Shown in pieces: positions 17,484 to 27,250 of a stretch of DNA of 64,000 nucleotides (the stretch's first letter is position 1; each line of letters starts with the position of its first letter). This stretch comes from Nitrospira sp. (lineage in GTDB: Bacteria; Nitrospirota; Nitrospiria; Nitrospirales; Nitrospiraceae). The stretch covers positions 310,001 to 374,000 of the forward strand of contig JAFEBI010000004.1 in assembly GCA_018242725.1 (NCBI GenBank). Reading direction: 5' to 3'. Position numbers and translations under genes: made by a program. The notes beneath the pieces are model-generated. The model saw only the letters and a list, made by a program, of their open reading frames with translations. It was not told where the DNA came from and did not search any database.

Positions 17484-18479
17484 CTACAGGGGACCTTCCC
17501 CTTTGAGATACTTCCGAAAACGATCCATGAGCTCAGCTCCCAGCGTCCCACCTTCAGGTTTCTTCGTGGTCGGATCGGCAAAGTGGCCGCGGATCTCTTG
17601 GAGGCGTTTTTCTGCTTGGTCATTACTCTGCAGGCGTTTGGTCTTCTTGAGCGCCGTTTCAAATGCGTCAAATGTTAACTCTTGATAGCCGAATGAGCGA
17701 ATACGTTTGACGGCTTTCATCATGGCCTGATTTCGAAATGTCGTCAAATGACCGGAGTCGATCTCTTTCAATCCGAGCTTACGCGCTCTCCGCTCTGCGG
17801 CTTTTCTGATTCCACTTCGGACAAAATCCGGAGATGTCTGAAGCCGTTTCCAGGCGTCGTCCGTCCAACCAATTTTGGCCTGCGGCGCATCCCAGACCTC
17901 GCGTAGCGTTGATTCATCAATACGCGTGAGCTGCTTCTCTCTGGCGAGGTCTTCGGTATCACGCTTCAGCATGTCCGTCACGAAGTCTAACGCAATGGGC
18001 GGGGAGCCTTTGAGTTTGTCTTGAAGCAACGCCAAAGCATTCTCCGTCCACTCCATCGAAGGCTTGTCCTCTTCACGAGGATCACCGAGCGCCTCGACTT
18101 TTTCAAACAACTCGACGTTCACTTCGAGATGCCCTCGCTCCTTAGCGATCTCCTCCGCAATTTGTTTGATCATGGCCTGCATGAATTCCGGCACGGTGGC
18201 CAACCGATCCTTTGCCGCGGCCGTCCATGGGAGCCGTCCTTGCTCCACCGCTTCAGCGGCCGCCGTCATGCCGGCTTCACCGCCCATTCCTCCCATCATC
18301 TGCCCCTTAAATCGCTCGAGAACTTCTTCTGTAATCTCTTCATAGCCCAATTCCCTGGCTTTTTTTTCGGCTAACCGACGAACCATACCACGAAGAAAAA
18401 TCGGCGCGCGTTCCATGCGCTTGAGCGCGCCGTCGGTCCACCGGATATCCGTCGCTGCAAACTGGGATGAGTCTGACAT
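17484..18479 (-). CDS. multi-domain PCP_red-type protein (four tandem domains)
   Basis: 331 residues from ATG 18479 (GAGGA nine bases upstream). Longer readings run into the HU gene. The protein is built from repeats of the small domain that ends the light-independent protochlorophyllide reductase subunit B (PCP_red): W-T-x-x-A-x-x-R-(6)-P-x-F-(10)-A-E-x-x-A-(6)-I. Copies lie at about 12-58 (IRWTDGALKRMERAPIFLRG), 84-127, 142-195 (divergent) and 203-250 (IGWTDDAWKRLQTSPDFVRS). No nitrogenase-like catalytic part and no cysteine cluster is present. It lies 32 bases behind the HU/IHF gene at the end of the aromatic-rpsA cluster. Function unknown. Confidence 0.75.
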   Translation of the reverse strand: MSDSSQFAATDIRWTDGALKRMERAPIFLRGMVRRLAEKKARELGYEEITEEVLERFKGQMMGGMGGEAGMTAAAEAVEQGRLPWTAAAKDRLATVPEFMQAMIKQIAEEIAKERGHLEVNVELFEKVEALGDPREEDKPSMEWTENALALLQDKLKGSPPIALDFVTDMLKRDTEDLAREKQLTRIDESTLREVWDAPQAKIGWTDDAWKRLQTSPDFVRSGIRKAAERRARKLGLKEIDSGHLTTFRNQAMMKAVKRIRSFGYQELTFDAFETALKKTKRLQSNDQAEKRLQEIRGHFADPTTKKPEGGTLGAELMDRFRKYLKGEGPL

Positions 18480-18511
18480 CGATCTAAATCCTCGTGAGAG
18501 AACCTTGGTAT

Positions 18512-18790
18512 CTATTGATTGAGTAACTCTTTGATCTCTTTGCCGGCTTTGAAAAATGGAACTCGCTTGGCCGGAACGGCAACGGTCTCTCCGGTCTTGG
18601 GATTCCGCCCTTCTTTCATTCGCCGAGCGCGCAAGCGAAAGCTGCCGAATCCCCGAATTTCCGTCTTGTCCCCATTTTTCAGTGAGTCTCGCACGCAATC
18701 AAATATCGTATTGACCACGACTTCTGCCTGCCGCTTGGTCAATGTGGTCACTTGCTCCGAGACTTTCTCGATAATTTGCGCTTTCGTCAT
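18512..18790 (-). CDS. HU/IHF-family DNA-binding protein
   Basis: 92 residues, the normal length. It starts MTKAQIIEKVSEQVTTLTKR. The DNA-contact arm includes FGSFRLRARRMKEGRNPKTG and ends PFFKAGKEIKELL. The arm and the position behind rpsA are like IHF beta (himD/ihfB), which follows rpsA in many bacteria. HU is the other option. It bends DNA as a dimer. A second HU-type gene lies at 50741-51013. Confidence 0.9.
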   Translation of the reverse strand: MTKAQIIEKVSEQVTTLTKRQAEVVVNTIFDCVRDSLKNGDKTEIRGFGSFRLRARRMKEGRNPKTGETVAVPAKRVPFFKAGKEIKELLNQ

Positions 18791-18835
18791 GTCGCTTCCC
18801 TCCGCTCGATGATCACCGCATATTTAATGACATAG

Positions 18836-19738
18836 CTAAAATGCCATTAAGTATTTCAAGCTGACACCTGGCTGCATATCTAATTTGGGGAACATCATGC
18901 TCAATTTCGAATCCAGCATTTCACGGAGAGAAAAACGACGGCGTGGTTCGACAATCTTGGGTTCTCCCTGGATCCCTACCACCTCTGCTGCCAACTGAAT
19001 GGCATCGTCCAAGTCTCCAAGTTCATCCACTAGCTTCGCCTCTTTGGCCTGGCGACCGGTGAAGATTCGGCCATCCGCCAGAGCTTGAGCCGTTCGTAGT
19101 TCCAGCGATCGGCCTTCTGCCACCGCTTCGATAAATTGCCTATGAACGTCATCCATCACCCCTTGGAGCAAGCCCCTCTCCTCGGAGCTCATCTTGCGAA
19201 GGGGGGATCCTACATCCTTAAACTTTCCACTCTTGATGACGACTCCTTCCACCCCGATTTTCTGCAGCAACCCTTCCACATTGGCGGTTTCCATGATGAC
19301 ACCGATGCTTCCGGTCAAGGTCCCGGGATTCGCGACGATCCGATCCGTCGCTGCGGCAATGTAATACCCCCCTGACGCCGCCACACTCCCCATCGAAGCG
19401 ATGACCGCCTTGTTGGACTTGTTCCGTACTCGCTTGACTGCATCATAGATTTCCTGAGATGGCACCACACCACCCCCTGGCGTATCAATCCGAAGAACGA
19501 TCGCTTTGATGGAAGGGTTTTCGCTGAAACGTTTCAGTTCGGTGACGGTCGTTTGAGAATCCATGATGACGCCTTCAACACGGATCAAGGCAATCCGATC
19601 TTCACTTGATAAGTCAAGGTCAGGATAAAGGAAATTCATCAGTACCATCGCGCCCACCCCTGCCGCAAAGAGCCACACGACTTTGCGAAACAGATGGCGT
19701 TTGGGTGGGCGCACGTCCTGTGTCACATCATCCGCCAT
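18836..19738 (-). CDS. sppA: signal peptide peptidase SppA (short form)
   Basis: 300 residues with one N-terminal membrane span (VVWLFAAGVGAMVLMNFLY). The S49 protease domain has LRIDTPGGGVVPSQEI, the nucleophile Ser in GSVAASGGYYIA, NPGTLTGSIGVI, and the catalytic Lys region VIKSGKFKDVGSP. It degrades cleaved signal peptides in the membrane. It sits 29 bases behind rpsA. The short 36-kDa form has a single protease domain per chain and forms oligomers. Confidence 0.93.
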   Translation of the reverse strand: MADDVTQDVRPPKRHLFRKVVWLFAAGVGAMVLMNFLYPDLDLSSEDRIALIRVEGVIMDSQTTVTELKRFSENPSIKAIVLRIDTPGGGVVPSQEIYDAVKRVRNKSNKAVIASMGSVAASGGYYIAAATDRIVANPGTLTGSIGVIMETANVEGLLQKIGVEGVVIKSGKFKDVGSPLRKMSSEERGLLQGVMDDVHRQFIEAVAEGRSLELRTAQALADGRIFTGRQAKEAKLVDELGDLDDAIQLAAEVVGIQGEPKIVEPRRRFSLREMLDSKLSMMFPKLDMQPGVSLKYLMAF

Positions 19739-19767
19739 AGTACTAACCAGTCTGGTTTAGAGAACCC

Positions 19768-21483
19768 CTATTCTTGATCGTCGGCTTGCGCACGCTTCCG
19801 GCTCTGCTTGACAGCCCGACCGAGGCTTTGATCAATAGCGCCCTGCGACGAGTGATAGTCGTCGACCTGCTTGCGCTCCCAATCCAGTTGATGATCGCGA
19901 AGGCTGAGCGCGATCTTGCGTTCTTCCCGATCGACTTTAATTATCTTCGCTGTCAGGTCCTCCTGCAACTTAAACTTTTCTTCCAACTTCTGGGAAGAAT
20001 CCAGACCGGATTCGCTGACATGAATCAACCCTTCCACACCACCGTCAAGTTCAACGAAAATCCCGAAATCGGCGACTTTCGACACCTTGCCGGTCACCGA
20101 GTCGCCGACGTGATACCGCGATGGAATCACCTCGTCCCACGGATCACGCGTCAACTGCTTATAGCCGAGTGAGAGCCGTTCCTTCTCCTTGTCGATGCGT
20201 AGGACAATCGCCTCGACCTTTTGCGCTTTCTTGAAGAGTTCGGAAGGATGTTTGATGTGCTTCGTCCAGGACATATCGGAAATATGGATCAACCCATCGA
20301 TACCTTCCTCCAGTCCGACAAAGACTCCAAAATCCGTGAGACTCTTCACTTTCCCTTCGATGCGGGTCCCGATCGGATACTTCCCTTCGATCATATCCCA
20401 AGGATTCGGGGCCGTCTGTTTCATACCCAAGGAAATCTTCCGGCTCGCCGGATCGACATTAAGCACGGCGGCTTCGACTTGGTCTCCAACCGCCACAACG
20501 CGAGACGGATGCCGGACTTCATGTGTCCACGACATCTCGGAGACGTGTACCAACCCCTCCACACCCGGTTCGAGCTCTACAAATGCGCCGTAATCAGTCA
20601 AACTCACGACCCGACCACGCACTCTGGTCCCAATGGGATACTTGCCGGCAACATTGGTCCAGGGGTCAGCGCTCTTTTGCTTAAGGCCCAGAGAAATACG
20701 TCCGGTCTCGCGATCGTACTTCAATACCGTCACTTCCACTTTGTCGCCGACGGTGAACAGTTCCGACGGGTGTCCGACTCGCCCCCACGACATATCAGTA
20801 ATGTGGAGCAATCCGTCGATCCCACCAAGATCAATAAATGATCCGTAATCGGTAATATTTTTCACGGTCCCCTGGATCAACTGACCTTCCTTGAGGTTTG
20901 CCAGCGTCGTCTGCCGTTTCTTATCACGAGTTTCTTCCAGCAAGACACGGCGTGACACCACCACATTTCCTCGTCGGTGATTGATCTTGATGATCTTGAG
21001 GGGGAACGTTTTTCCTACAAGCCCATCCAAATCGCGCACGGGATGAAGATCGATCTGCGAGCCTGGCAGAAACGCTTTGACGCCGATGTCCACCATCATC
21101 CCGCCCTTGATGCGGGATACGATCTTGCCTTCGATACTCTTTTCGTCCTTGTACATCTTCTCGAGCTCTTCCCAAATCTTCATCTTGTCGGCTTTTTCTT
21201 TGGAAAGCACGAGATTGCCGTCTGCGTCTTCACATTCTTCGATATAAACTTGGAGCCGATCCCCGATCTTGAGATTTGCCAAGTCGTCCGACGAGAATTG
21301 ATCGTTCGGGATCATGCCTTCCGACTTGTACCCGATATCAACGATGACCTTGTCCTTGGTCAGAGCCACCACTCGCCCTTCGGTAATGGTGCCCTCTTCT
21401 AGGTTGCGAAAGGTTTCTTCATACAACGCCGCCAAGGCATTGCGGTCTAACTGCGCGTCGCTACTGTTGGATACCGTACCCAT
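19768..21483 (-). CDS. rpsA: 30S ribosomal protein S1
   Basis: 571 residues with six S1 RNA-binding domains in a row. Each is recognisable by patterns such as VVALTKDKVIVDIGYKSEG, GGMMVDIGVKAFLPGSQI, ITDYGSFIDLGGIDGLLH, LTDYGAFVELEPGVEGLVH, LTDFGVFVGLEEGIDGLIH and VADFGIFVELDGGVEGLIH. S1 brings mRNA to the 30S subunit. The gene order cmk-plsC-rpsA is a variation of the common cmk-rpsA order. Confidence 0.96.
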   Translation of the reverse strand: MGTVSNSSDAQLDRNALAALYEETFRNLEEGTITEGRVVALTKDKVIVDIGYKSEGMIPNDQFSSDDLANLKIGDRLQVYIEECEDADGNLVLSKEKADKMKIWEELEKMYKDEKSIEGKIVSRIKGGMMVDIGVKAFLPGSQIDLHPVRDLDGLVGKTFPLKIIKINHRRGNVVVSRRVLLEETRDKKRQTTLANLKEGQLIQGTVKNITDYGSFIDLGGIDGLLHITDMSWGRVGHPSELFTVGDKVEVTVLKYDRETGRISLGLKQKSADPWTNVAGKYPIGTRVRGRVVSLTDYGAFVELEPGVEGLVHVSEMSWTHEVRHPSRVVAVGDQVEAAVLNVDPASRKISLGMKQTAPNPWDMIEGKYPIGTRIEGKVKSLTDFGVFVGLEEGIDGLIHISDMSWTKHIKHPSELFKKAQKVEAIVLRIDKEKERLSLGYKQLTRDPWDEVIPSRYHVGDSVTGKVSKVADFGIFVELDGGVEGLIHVSESGLDSSQKLEEKFKLQEDLTAKIIKVDREERKIALSLRDHQLDWERKQVDDYHSSQGAIDQSLGRAVKQSRKRAQADDQE

Positions 21484-21538
21484 ATGAACATCCTACTCTT
21501 CCGACTCTCGCCGGGTGCTGATGGTGAAGTCGCCTGGC

Positions 21539-22231
21539 TCACTCAGCGTTGTGAGCGTCGGCGGTCGACCTATTCGGTGCATCGCTCCCCACATCGTCCT
21601 TCCTTGTTGGAATGGGAACTTCCCCCAAGGCTGCGATCTGTTCGATCACCGTACGGCTGACCAGTTGATAGAACTGCTTTGTTTCTGCTCTTTCTTTCTG
21701 CTTTCCCGCATCAAACGTGATAGGGGCTCCAAGCCGAACCGTCACGGGACGCCACCGAGGCCACGAGGCCCCCGGAGGCAGGACGTCGAAGGTCCCTCTC
21801 AAATACGCTGGAACTACCGGACATCCCGTCTGTGACACGATCACACCGATACCAGCCTTGGGCTGTCGAAGGTGACCATCCTGCGTGCGCCCTCCCTCAG
21901 GAAAAATAACCACCACGTGACCGGCCCGAATCAGGTTGATGGCCTTCCCGAACGCCTCACGATCCAGACGGCCCAGCTTCACCGGAATCCACCCCAACGA
22001 TTGCAACAGACCGCTCAACACCGGGATGGGAAACAAGTCGTGACGCCCCAGATACCAGGCCCTTCGATTCATCCCGCAGCCAAGGAGCGGAATATCGAGA
22101 TAACTCGCATGGTTGGCGGCAACCAACATTCCTCCGGTGGGAGGAACCTGGCCTTCAACCCGGTACCGAAAACAGAGCCAGGCGACGCTGCGCGCCAGGA
22201 CCCACAACAATCCGTAGACGATCCCGCTCAC
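21539..22231 (-). CDS. plsC: 1-acyl-sn-glycerol-3-phosphate acyltransferase (PlsC family)
   Basis: Adds the second acyl chain to lysophosphatidic acid at the membrane. 230 residues. The family motifs are NHASYLD (HX4D, catalytic His and Asp), the GRHDLF motif II region, FPEGGRT (motif III) and VVPAYLRG (motif IV). One N-terminal hydrophobic segment anchors it. It overlaps cmk by four bases (ATGA). The C-terminal 40 residues are basic and without motifs. Confidence 0.92.
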   Translation of the reverse strand: MSGIVYGLLWVLARSVAWLCFRYRVEGQVPPTGGMLVAANHASYLDIPLLGCGMNRRAWYLGRHDLFPIPVLSGLLQSLGWIPVKLGRLDREAFGKAINLIRAGHVVVIFPEGGRTQDGHLRQPKAGIGVIVSQTGCPVVPAYLRGTFDVLPPGASWPRWRPVTVRLGAPITFDAGKQKERAETKQFYQLVSRTVIEQIAALGEVPIPTRKDDVGSDAPNRSTADAHNAE

Positions 22232-22887
22232 AACCCAATCGACACAGCCGCGATCATCTGCTCCACGACCTGATCGGGACTGAGGGTAGAGGTGTCGATG
22301 AATCGTGCATCCATTGCAGGAACCAATGGGGCGACGGAACGTGTCCGATCTCGCTGGTCTCGTGTCGATAGATCATGGGACGTGGTTTCAATCGATTCCC
22401 CCCGGCCAGCAGCGACCAACTCACGGTGCCGTCGTGCCACTCGAACATCAGCGTCGGCTTCGAGGAAAAATTTGAACGAGGCCGTGGGAAAGACCTTGGT
22501 CCCGATATCACGACCTTCTGCTACCACGGATCCTCCTTGGCCGATCTGACGTTGGATCGGCAGCAGCCATTCACGAACGGCCGGAATAGCGGACACAATT
22601 GAAGCGGCGGCCGTTACTTCTGGGGTACGCAGTTGTCCAGTCACCTCGAAACCATCGACTAACACCTGCATCGCACCCTGGTGGGACCGCATATGGATCG
22701 AGGTGGTTGACAAGAGGGCGGTCACCTGAGCATGGTCTGTAGGACGAACCCTCGACTGCAAGGTTTTCCATGCGACAGCCCGATAGAGCGCCCCGGTATC
22801 GAGATAGAGATACCCCAGCCGACTCGCCAGTAATTTAGCTACAGTGCTCTTCCCCACTCCGGCCGGCCCATCAATCGCAATAATCAC
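22228..22887 (-). CDS. cmk: cytidylate kinase
   Basis: Phosphorylates CMP and dCMP with ATP. 219 residues. Walker A is GPAGVGKST at residues 6-14. LYLDTGALYRAVAW follows, then the GRDIGTKVFP segment, the RDQRDRTR lid with its arginines, and DTSTLSPDQVV at the end. It is coupled to plsC by overlap and follows aroA by 23 bases. Confidence 0.95.
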   Translation of the reverse strand: MIIAIDGPAGVGKSTVAKLLASRLGYLYLDTGALYRAVAWKTLQSRVRPTDHAQVTALLSTTSIHMRSHQGAMQVLVDGFEVTGQLRTPEVTAAASIVSAIPAVREWLLPIQRQIGQGGSVVAEGRDIGTKVFPTASFKFFLEADADVRVARRHRELVAAGRGESIETTSHDLSTRDQRDRTRSVAPLVPAMDARFIDTSTLSPDQVVEQMIAAVSIGL

Positions 22888-22910
22888 TTAACCCTCATCC
22901 CTTCACGCTC

Positions 22911-24233
22911 TCACGAGGAATGGGTCAACAGCTCCGCGAGCACCGCTTCAAAATTTGGGAATGACGTCTCGACGCAACCAGTATCGGCTATCGTCATCCC
23001 TTGCTCCGCCGTCAACCCACCAATGGCTAAGGACATCGCCACCCGGTGATCCCCATGGCTCTGAGCATTGCTGGAAGCCTGTAATCGCCCGTTTTCTCCC
23101 CCCCGACCTAAACCGCGAATCACCATACCGTCGGGTCGTTCTTCGATCAACGCTCCCATGGCCGTCAACTCTCGACTCATGGTGGTAATTCGATCACTCT
23201 CTTTGACCCGTAATTCTTCCGCACCGGAAATGATGGTGTCTCCTTCCGCAACCGCAGCCGCCACGCACAGGATCGGAAATTCATCGATCGTTTTGGGGAT
23301 GAGGTCAGGGCTGATCGTCACCCCCTTCAAGGCGGCAGACTGCACATGCAAATCCCCGACTGGTTCTCCAGCCGCTTCGCGCAAACCCAGTACCTGAATA
23401 TCGGCCCCCATTTTTCTCATGACGTCGATCAGGCCTGTCCTGGTTTCGTTCATCCCGACATTCCGAATGGTGACGTCGGATCCTGGGACGATCGTCGCGC
23501 CGACCAAAAAGAAGGCCGCAGCCGAGAAATCACCGGGAACCGTCACATCCACCCCTCGCCATCCAACGGACGGCCTCCCATCTAAAACCAGCGCTCCCTC
23601 TTCCTGTCTGAGCGGAATACCAAAAAATTGAAACATCCGCTCCGTATGGTCTCGTGACAACCGTGGCTCTCTATAGCGAGTCCGGCCTTGAGCAAAGAGA
23701 CCGGCGAGAAGAAGCGACGACTTGATCTGGGCACTCGCCACGGAAGAGCGGTAGTCGATTCCATGAAGACCTGCGCCTGTAATCGCTACGGGGGCTAATT
23801 CCCCTCCCTTTCGGCCGGCAATGACCGCACCCATCTCGCGCAACGGTTTGACGACCCGCCCCATGGGACGGCGTCGGATCGATTCATCGCCGGTGAGGAC
23901 GGAGAAGAAATCTTGACCGGCCAACAGGCCCGCCAGCAGTCGAATACCGGTCCCGGAATTTCCGCAATCGATCGGTCCACTCGGCTCAGTCAACCCCCAA
24001 AACCCCTTCCCGCAGACAGTCAATTCGCTCGGTGTCTCTGTAATGGGAATCCCGAGTGCCCGAAACGCCCTCATCGTGTTCAGGCAATCTTCACCTCGAC
24101 AGTATCCGGCAATAGTGCTCGTCCCTTCCGCCAATGCCGTGAGAATGATCGCCCGATGGGTGAGAGATTTGTCGCCGGGAACGCTCGTGGTTCCCTTGAG
24201 TGGACGGCCAGGGTTGATGGTCAACGATGTCAT
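22911..24233 (-). CDS. aroA: 3-phosphoshikimate 1-carboxyvinyltransferase (EPSP synthase)
   Basis: Joins shikimate 3-phosphate and phosphoenolpyruvate. 440 residues. Seen: GDKSLTHRA near residue 20, the NSGTGIRLLAGLLAGQ loop (the LxGNxGTxxR-type PEP site), SSVASAQIKSSLLLAG, and the C-terminal DHRVAMS. The NSGTGIR form differs from the Gly-Asn-Ala-Gly-Thr type of E. coli, which fits class II enzymes; that assignment is inference. It overlaps tyrA by four bases. Confidence 0.95.
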   Translation of the reverse strand: MTSLTINPGRPLKGTTSVPGDKSLTHRAIILTALAEGTSTIAGYCRGEDCLNTMRAFRALGIPITETPSELTVCGKGFWGLTEPSGPIDCGNSGTGIRLLAGLLAGQDFFSVLTGDESIRRRPMGRVVKPLREMGAVIAGRKGGELAPVAITGAGLHGIDYRSSVASAQIKSSLLLAGLFAQGRTRYREPRLSRDHTERMFQFFGIPLRQEEGALVLDGRPSVGWRGVDVTVPGDFSAAAFFLVGATIVPGSDVTIRNVGMNETRTGLIDVMRKMGADIQVLGLREAAGEPVGDLHVQSAALKGVTISPDLIPKTIDEFPILCVAAAVAEGDTIISGAEELRVKESDRITTMSRELTAMGALIEERPDGMVIRGLGRGGENGRLQASSNAQSHGDHRVAMSLAIGGLTAEQGMTIADTGCVETSFPNFEAVLAELLTHSS

Positions 24234-25123
24234 GAGTGTCGCACAGCCGAGCTCGCAAGTTTTTCGCGTTCGCCTTTTGCCCGTTCGAGTGTTTTTTCGA
24301 TACCGGCCGCGTCACCGGCCTTAATCAGCTGCTTCAATTCTTCCAAGGCTCGTGTATACCGGTCGATATACGCCACCACGTTCTCTCGGTTCCACAGGAA
24401 AATATCTCGCCACATTTCCGGAGAACTCGCCGCTATTCTCGTCGTATCCCGCAATCCCCCTCCAGAGTGGGCGGCAAGATCCAGCAATGGCAACTCATGA
24501 TCCCGAAGCTCAGACAAGGCATTCATGAGCGCAAAGGCGGCCACATGGGGCAAGTGACTGACGGCACCCAGAATTTGATCGTGGAGGTGAGGGTCCATCG
24601 TCAACATGATCGACCCGGTTTCTTCCCACAACTGTCGCACCCGGCCCAGCGCGGTGGCATCAGTCCGTTTCGTGGGCGTCAAAATACAGCGTGCCCCTTT
24701 GAACAGTTGATCGGAACCGGCGGCAACCCCTGTTTTCTCTTTTCCTGCAATGGGATGCGCCCCGACAAAATGCACCCCGGCAGGCATCGCGGCTTCCGAC
24801 CGTTCGACCAAGGTCCCTTTCACACTCCCCACATCACTGACGATGGATCCAGGGGCGAGGCAATGGGCCCATTCCTGCAGATGGCGTTCATAGGTATCAA
24901 CAGGCGTGGCCAGAACGACTAAATCCGCTCCCCGTACCCCCTCTTGGGGATCAGCTACATATCGATCGATCGCGCCCAACGCAACGGCGGTCTTGAGATT
25001 TTCCACTCGACGACCAATGCCGATTACGTGATCGGCTAAGGCCCTGCGGCGGAGGATCATGCCGAGCGATCCACCGATCAGCCCGACCCCAACAATGGCG
25101 ACGTGTCTAAAGTGGACCGGCAT
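24230..25123 (-). CDS. tyrA: prephenate/arogenate dehydrogenase
   Basis: Oxidative decarboxylation of prephenate or arogenate toward tyrosine. 297 residues. The NAD-binding loop is VGVGLIGGSLGM near residue 11. ATPVDTYERH, VSDVGSVKG, FVGAHPIAGKEKTG (catalytic His) and LSHLPHVAAF follow. There is no fused chorismate mutase or ACT domain. It is coupled to aroA and seven bases behind aroF. Substrate preference cannot be decided here. Confidence 0.93.
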   Translation of the reverse strand: MPVHFRHVAIVGVGLIGGSLGMILRRRALADHVIGIGRRVENLKTAVALGAIDRYVADPQEGVRGADLVVLATPVDTYERHLQEWAHCLAPGSIVSDVGSVKGTLVERSEAAMPAGVHFVGAHPIAGKEKTGVAAGSDQLFKGARCILTPTKRTDATALGRVRQLWEETGSIMLTMDPHLHDQILGAVSHLPHVAAFALMNALSELRDHELPLLDLAAHSGGGLRDTTRIAASSPEMWRDIFLWNRENVVAYIDRYTRALEELKQLIKAGDAAGIEKTLERAKGEREKLASSAVRHS

Positions 25124-25130
25124 CGAGATG

Positions 25131-26144
25131 TTACAACTCTCTTCCCACGGCTTTCGCGATATTCTTCAGATCCCCCATCAACGTCTTGAATTTCGACGGC
25201 TTGATCGATTCTTCCCCGTCACAAAGCGCGCATTCCGGATTTGAATGGACCTCAATGAGCAGCCCATCCGCGCCGGCGGCGACCGCCGCTTTGGACATCG
25301 GCGCCACCAGATCCCACTTGCCTGTGGCATGGCTGGGATCCACGATGACCGGGAGGTGAGAAAGCTCTTTCAATGTGGGAATGGCCGCCAGATCCAAGGT
25401 ATTACGGTACTGTGTCTCGAACGTGCGAATACCACGCTCGCACAACATCACGTTCTGATTTCCGCGGGACATAATATATTCAGCCGACAGGAGGAATTCT
25501 TTGATCGTGGCCGACAACCCTCGTTTCAGGAGCACGGGCTTGTCGTAGGCTCCGACTTCTTTCAGCAGTTCAAAGTTCTGCATGTTTCGAGCACCGATCT
25601 GGATGATATCCGCCTTTTCTAAAAACAGCTCGATATCACGAGTATCCAAGATTTCACTGACCACCGGTAAACCCGTTTGCTTTCTCGCCTCGACGAGGTA
25701 GTCCAAGCCTTCCCGCCCCAGCCCTTGAAACGAATAGGGCGACGTCCGTGGTTTATAGGCCCCACCACGCAGAATTGAGGCGCCTGACGCTTTGACTTCA
25801 TGGGCAATCCCGACCGTCAGTTCGAGTCGCTCCACTGCACAGGGACCAGCCATAATCGCGAGCTTCTTGGCACCGACTTTGACACCTCCGACATCAATGA
25901 TCGTCGGCTCTTTTTTAAACTCGCGACTGACAAGCTTCCAAGGGGCCAAGATGGGCAAGACGCTTTCGACACCTGGAAGTGCCGTCAACGGCTGATTGTG
26001 CAAGATACGATCGTCGCCGATGACCCCGATGATGGTGCGCTCCTGGCCCGTCGAGATTTGTGATTTGAGGCCAAGATCCCGCAATCGATCGATAATATGA
26101 TCGACCTCGCTCTCCGATGCTTCCGGTTTCAATACGATGATCAT
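25131..26144 (-). CDS. aroF: 3-deoxy-7-phosphoheptulonate (DAHP) synthase, AroF type I-beta
   Basis: First step of the chorismate pathway. 337 residues. An N-terminal ferredoxin-like regulatory domain (about 1-70: MIIVLKPEASESEVDHIID, GVIGDDRI) precedes the catalytic barrel. The barrel has IMAGPCAVER, LRGGAYKPRTSPYSFQG, QIGARNMQNFELL, KPVLLKRG, and the metal site PSHATGK plus EVHSNPE. The N-terminal domain is the kind that gives feedback control by Phe or Tyr in Thermotoga-type enzymes (family knowledge). Confidence 0.95.
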   Translation of the reverse strand: MIIVLKPEASESEVDHIIDRLRDLGLKSQISTGQERTIIGVIGDDRILHNQPLTALPGVESVLPILAPWKLVSREFKKEPTIIDVGGVKVGAKKLAIMAGPCAVERLELTVGIAHEVKASGASILRGGAYKPRTSPYSFQGLGREGLDYLVEARKQTGLPVVSEILDTRDIELFLEKADIIQIGARNMQNFELLKEVGAYDKPVLLKRGLSATIKEFLLSAEYIMSRGNQNVMLCERGIRTFETQYRNTLDLAAIPTLKELSHLPVIVDPSHATGKWDLVAPMSKAAVAAGADGLLIEVHSNPECALCDGEESIKPSKFKTLMGDLKNIAKAVGREL

Positions 26145-26162
26145 AATTCCCTCTTACGACTC

Positions 26163-27248
26163 TTATCTACCGCCACCTAAGACCTTGCCGAGCGCCTGAA
26201 GGAAGGCGGTATTTTCGTCGGGTTGGCCGATGGTGACACGCAACATGGTTCCCTCGATATGCCGCGCAATAATGCCTTCTCGCAGGAGCGCGTCAAACAC
26301 TCCGCGTCCATCCTGCTTGGCATCAAAGTAGAGAAAATTGGTTTCCGTCGGAATCGGTACAAGCCCGAGTGCCCGCAGCCCCTGCCCTACCTGTTCGATC
26401 CCGGCGGCATTGACCGCTCGACTCTTCGCTACATGCTCGTCATCACTCAAGGCAGCCAACGCGGCTTTCTGGGCGAGACTATTGGCATTAAATGGAGGCC
26501 GAACGCGATTCAAGTAATCGATGACTTCCGGCGTGCTGATGCCATACCCGATTCGTAATCCGGCTAGCCCATAAATCTTCGAGAAGGTCCTCAGGACAAT
26601 CGCATTTCGTCCCTGCTTCACATAGGCCAGCGCATCTGGAAATTGCGGATGCCGGACATACTCATAATACGCTTCGTCGAACACCACAATCACATCGTCC
26701 GACACTCGTGCCATCAACCGTTCGACCGCTTCCGCCGGCACCATCGTACCGGTGGGATTATTGGGATTGCAGAGAAACAACAATCGCGTTCGCGGTGTAA
26801 TCGCCTGGACCATTGACTCAAGGTCGTGCGTCCAATCGACGAGAGGGACGATCACCGGCCTTCCGTGGACGGCCGTGACCTCCATCTTATAGATCACGAA
26901 TGTGTGATCCGCCATCACGGCTTCATCGCCAGGCGCCAGAAACGTTCTGGCGAGCAGACCGATGATCTCATCGGACCCGTTCCCGAGGATGACATGCTCT
27001 TGGGTCACTTCCCATCGATCGGCAAGCGCCCGGCGCAGTTGATACGCACCCCCGTCGGGATAGCGATGGAGCGTATCCTGCGCGCCACTGAGAGCCGCCA
27101 CGGCTTTCGGTGACGGTCCTAACGGATTCTCGTTGGAGGCAAGCTTGATCACGCGAGTAAGCCCGAGCTCCCGTTGAAGCTCATCAATCGGCTTCCCGGG
27201 TACGTATGGACTGAGCGATCGAATATCCGGATGGACCTGGAGTGGCAT
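26163..27248 (-). CDS. hisC: histidinol-phosphate / aromatic aminotransferase
   Basis: PLP aminotransferase of class I/II, 361 residues. Seen: SNENPLGPSP near the start, NGSDEIIGLL, FLCNPNNPTGTMV, VVFDEAYYEY, the PLP-binding Lys in RTFSKIYGLAGLRIGYG, and the Arg near the end (LRVTIG). Sequence type is HisC. Its place between pheA and aroF suggests that here it transaminates phenylpyruvate, hydroxyphenylpyruvate or prephenate, possibly in addition to imidazole acetol phosphate. Confidence 0.9.
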   Translation of the reverse strand: MPLQVHPDIRSLSPYVPGKPIDELQRELGLTRVIKLASNENPLGPSPKAVAALSGAQDTLHRYPDGGAYQLRRALADRWEVTQEHVILGNGSDEIIGLLARTFLAPGDEAVMADHTFVIYKMEVTAVHGRPVIVPLVDWTHDLESMVQAITPRTRLLFLCNPNNPTGTMVPAEAVERLMARVSDDVIVVFDEAYYEYVRHPQFPDALAYVKQGRNAIVLRTFSKIYGLAGLRIGYGISTPEVIDYLNRVRPPFNANSLAQKAALAALSDDEHVAKSRAVNAAGIEQVGQGLRALGLVPIPTETNFLYFDAKQDGRGVFDALLREGIIARHIEGTMLRVTIGQPDENTAFLQALGKVLGGGR

Positions 27249-27250
27249 AA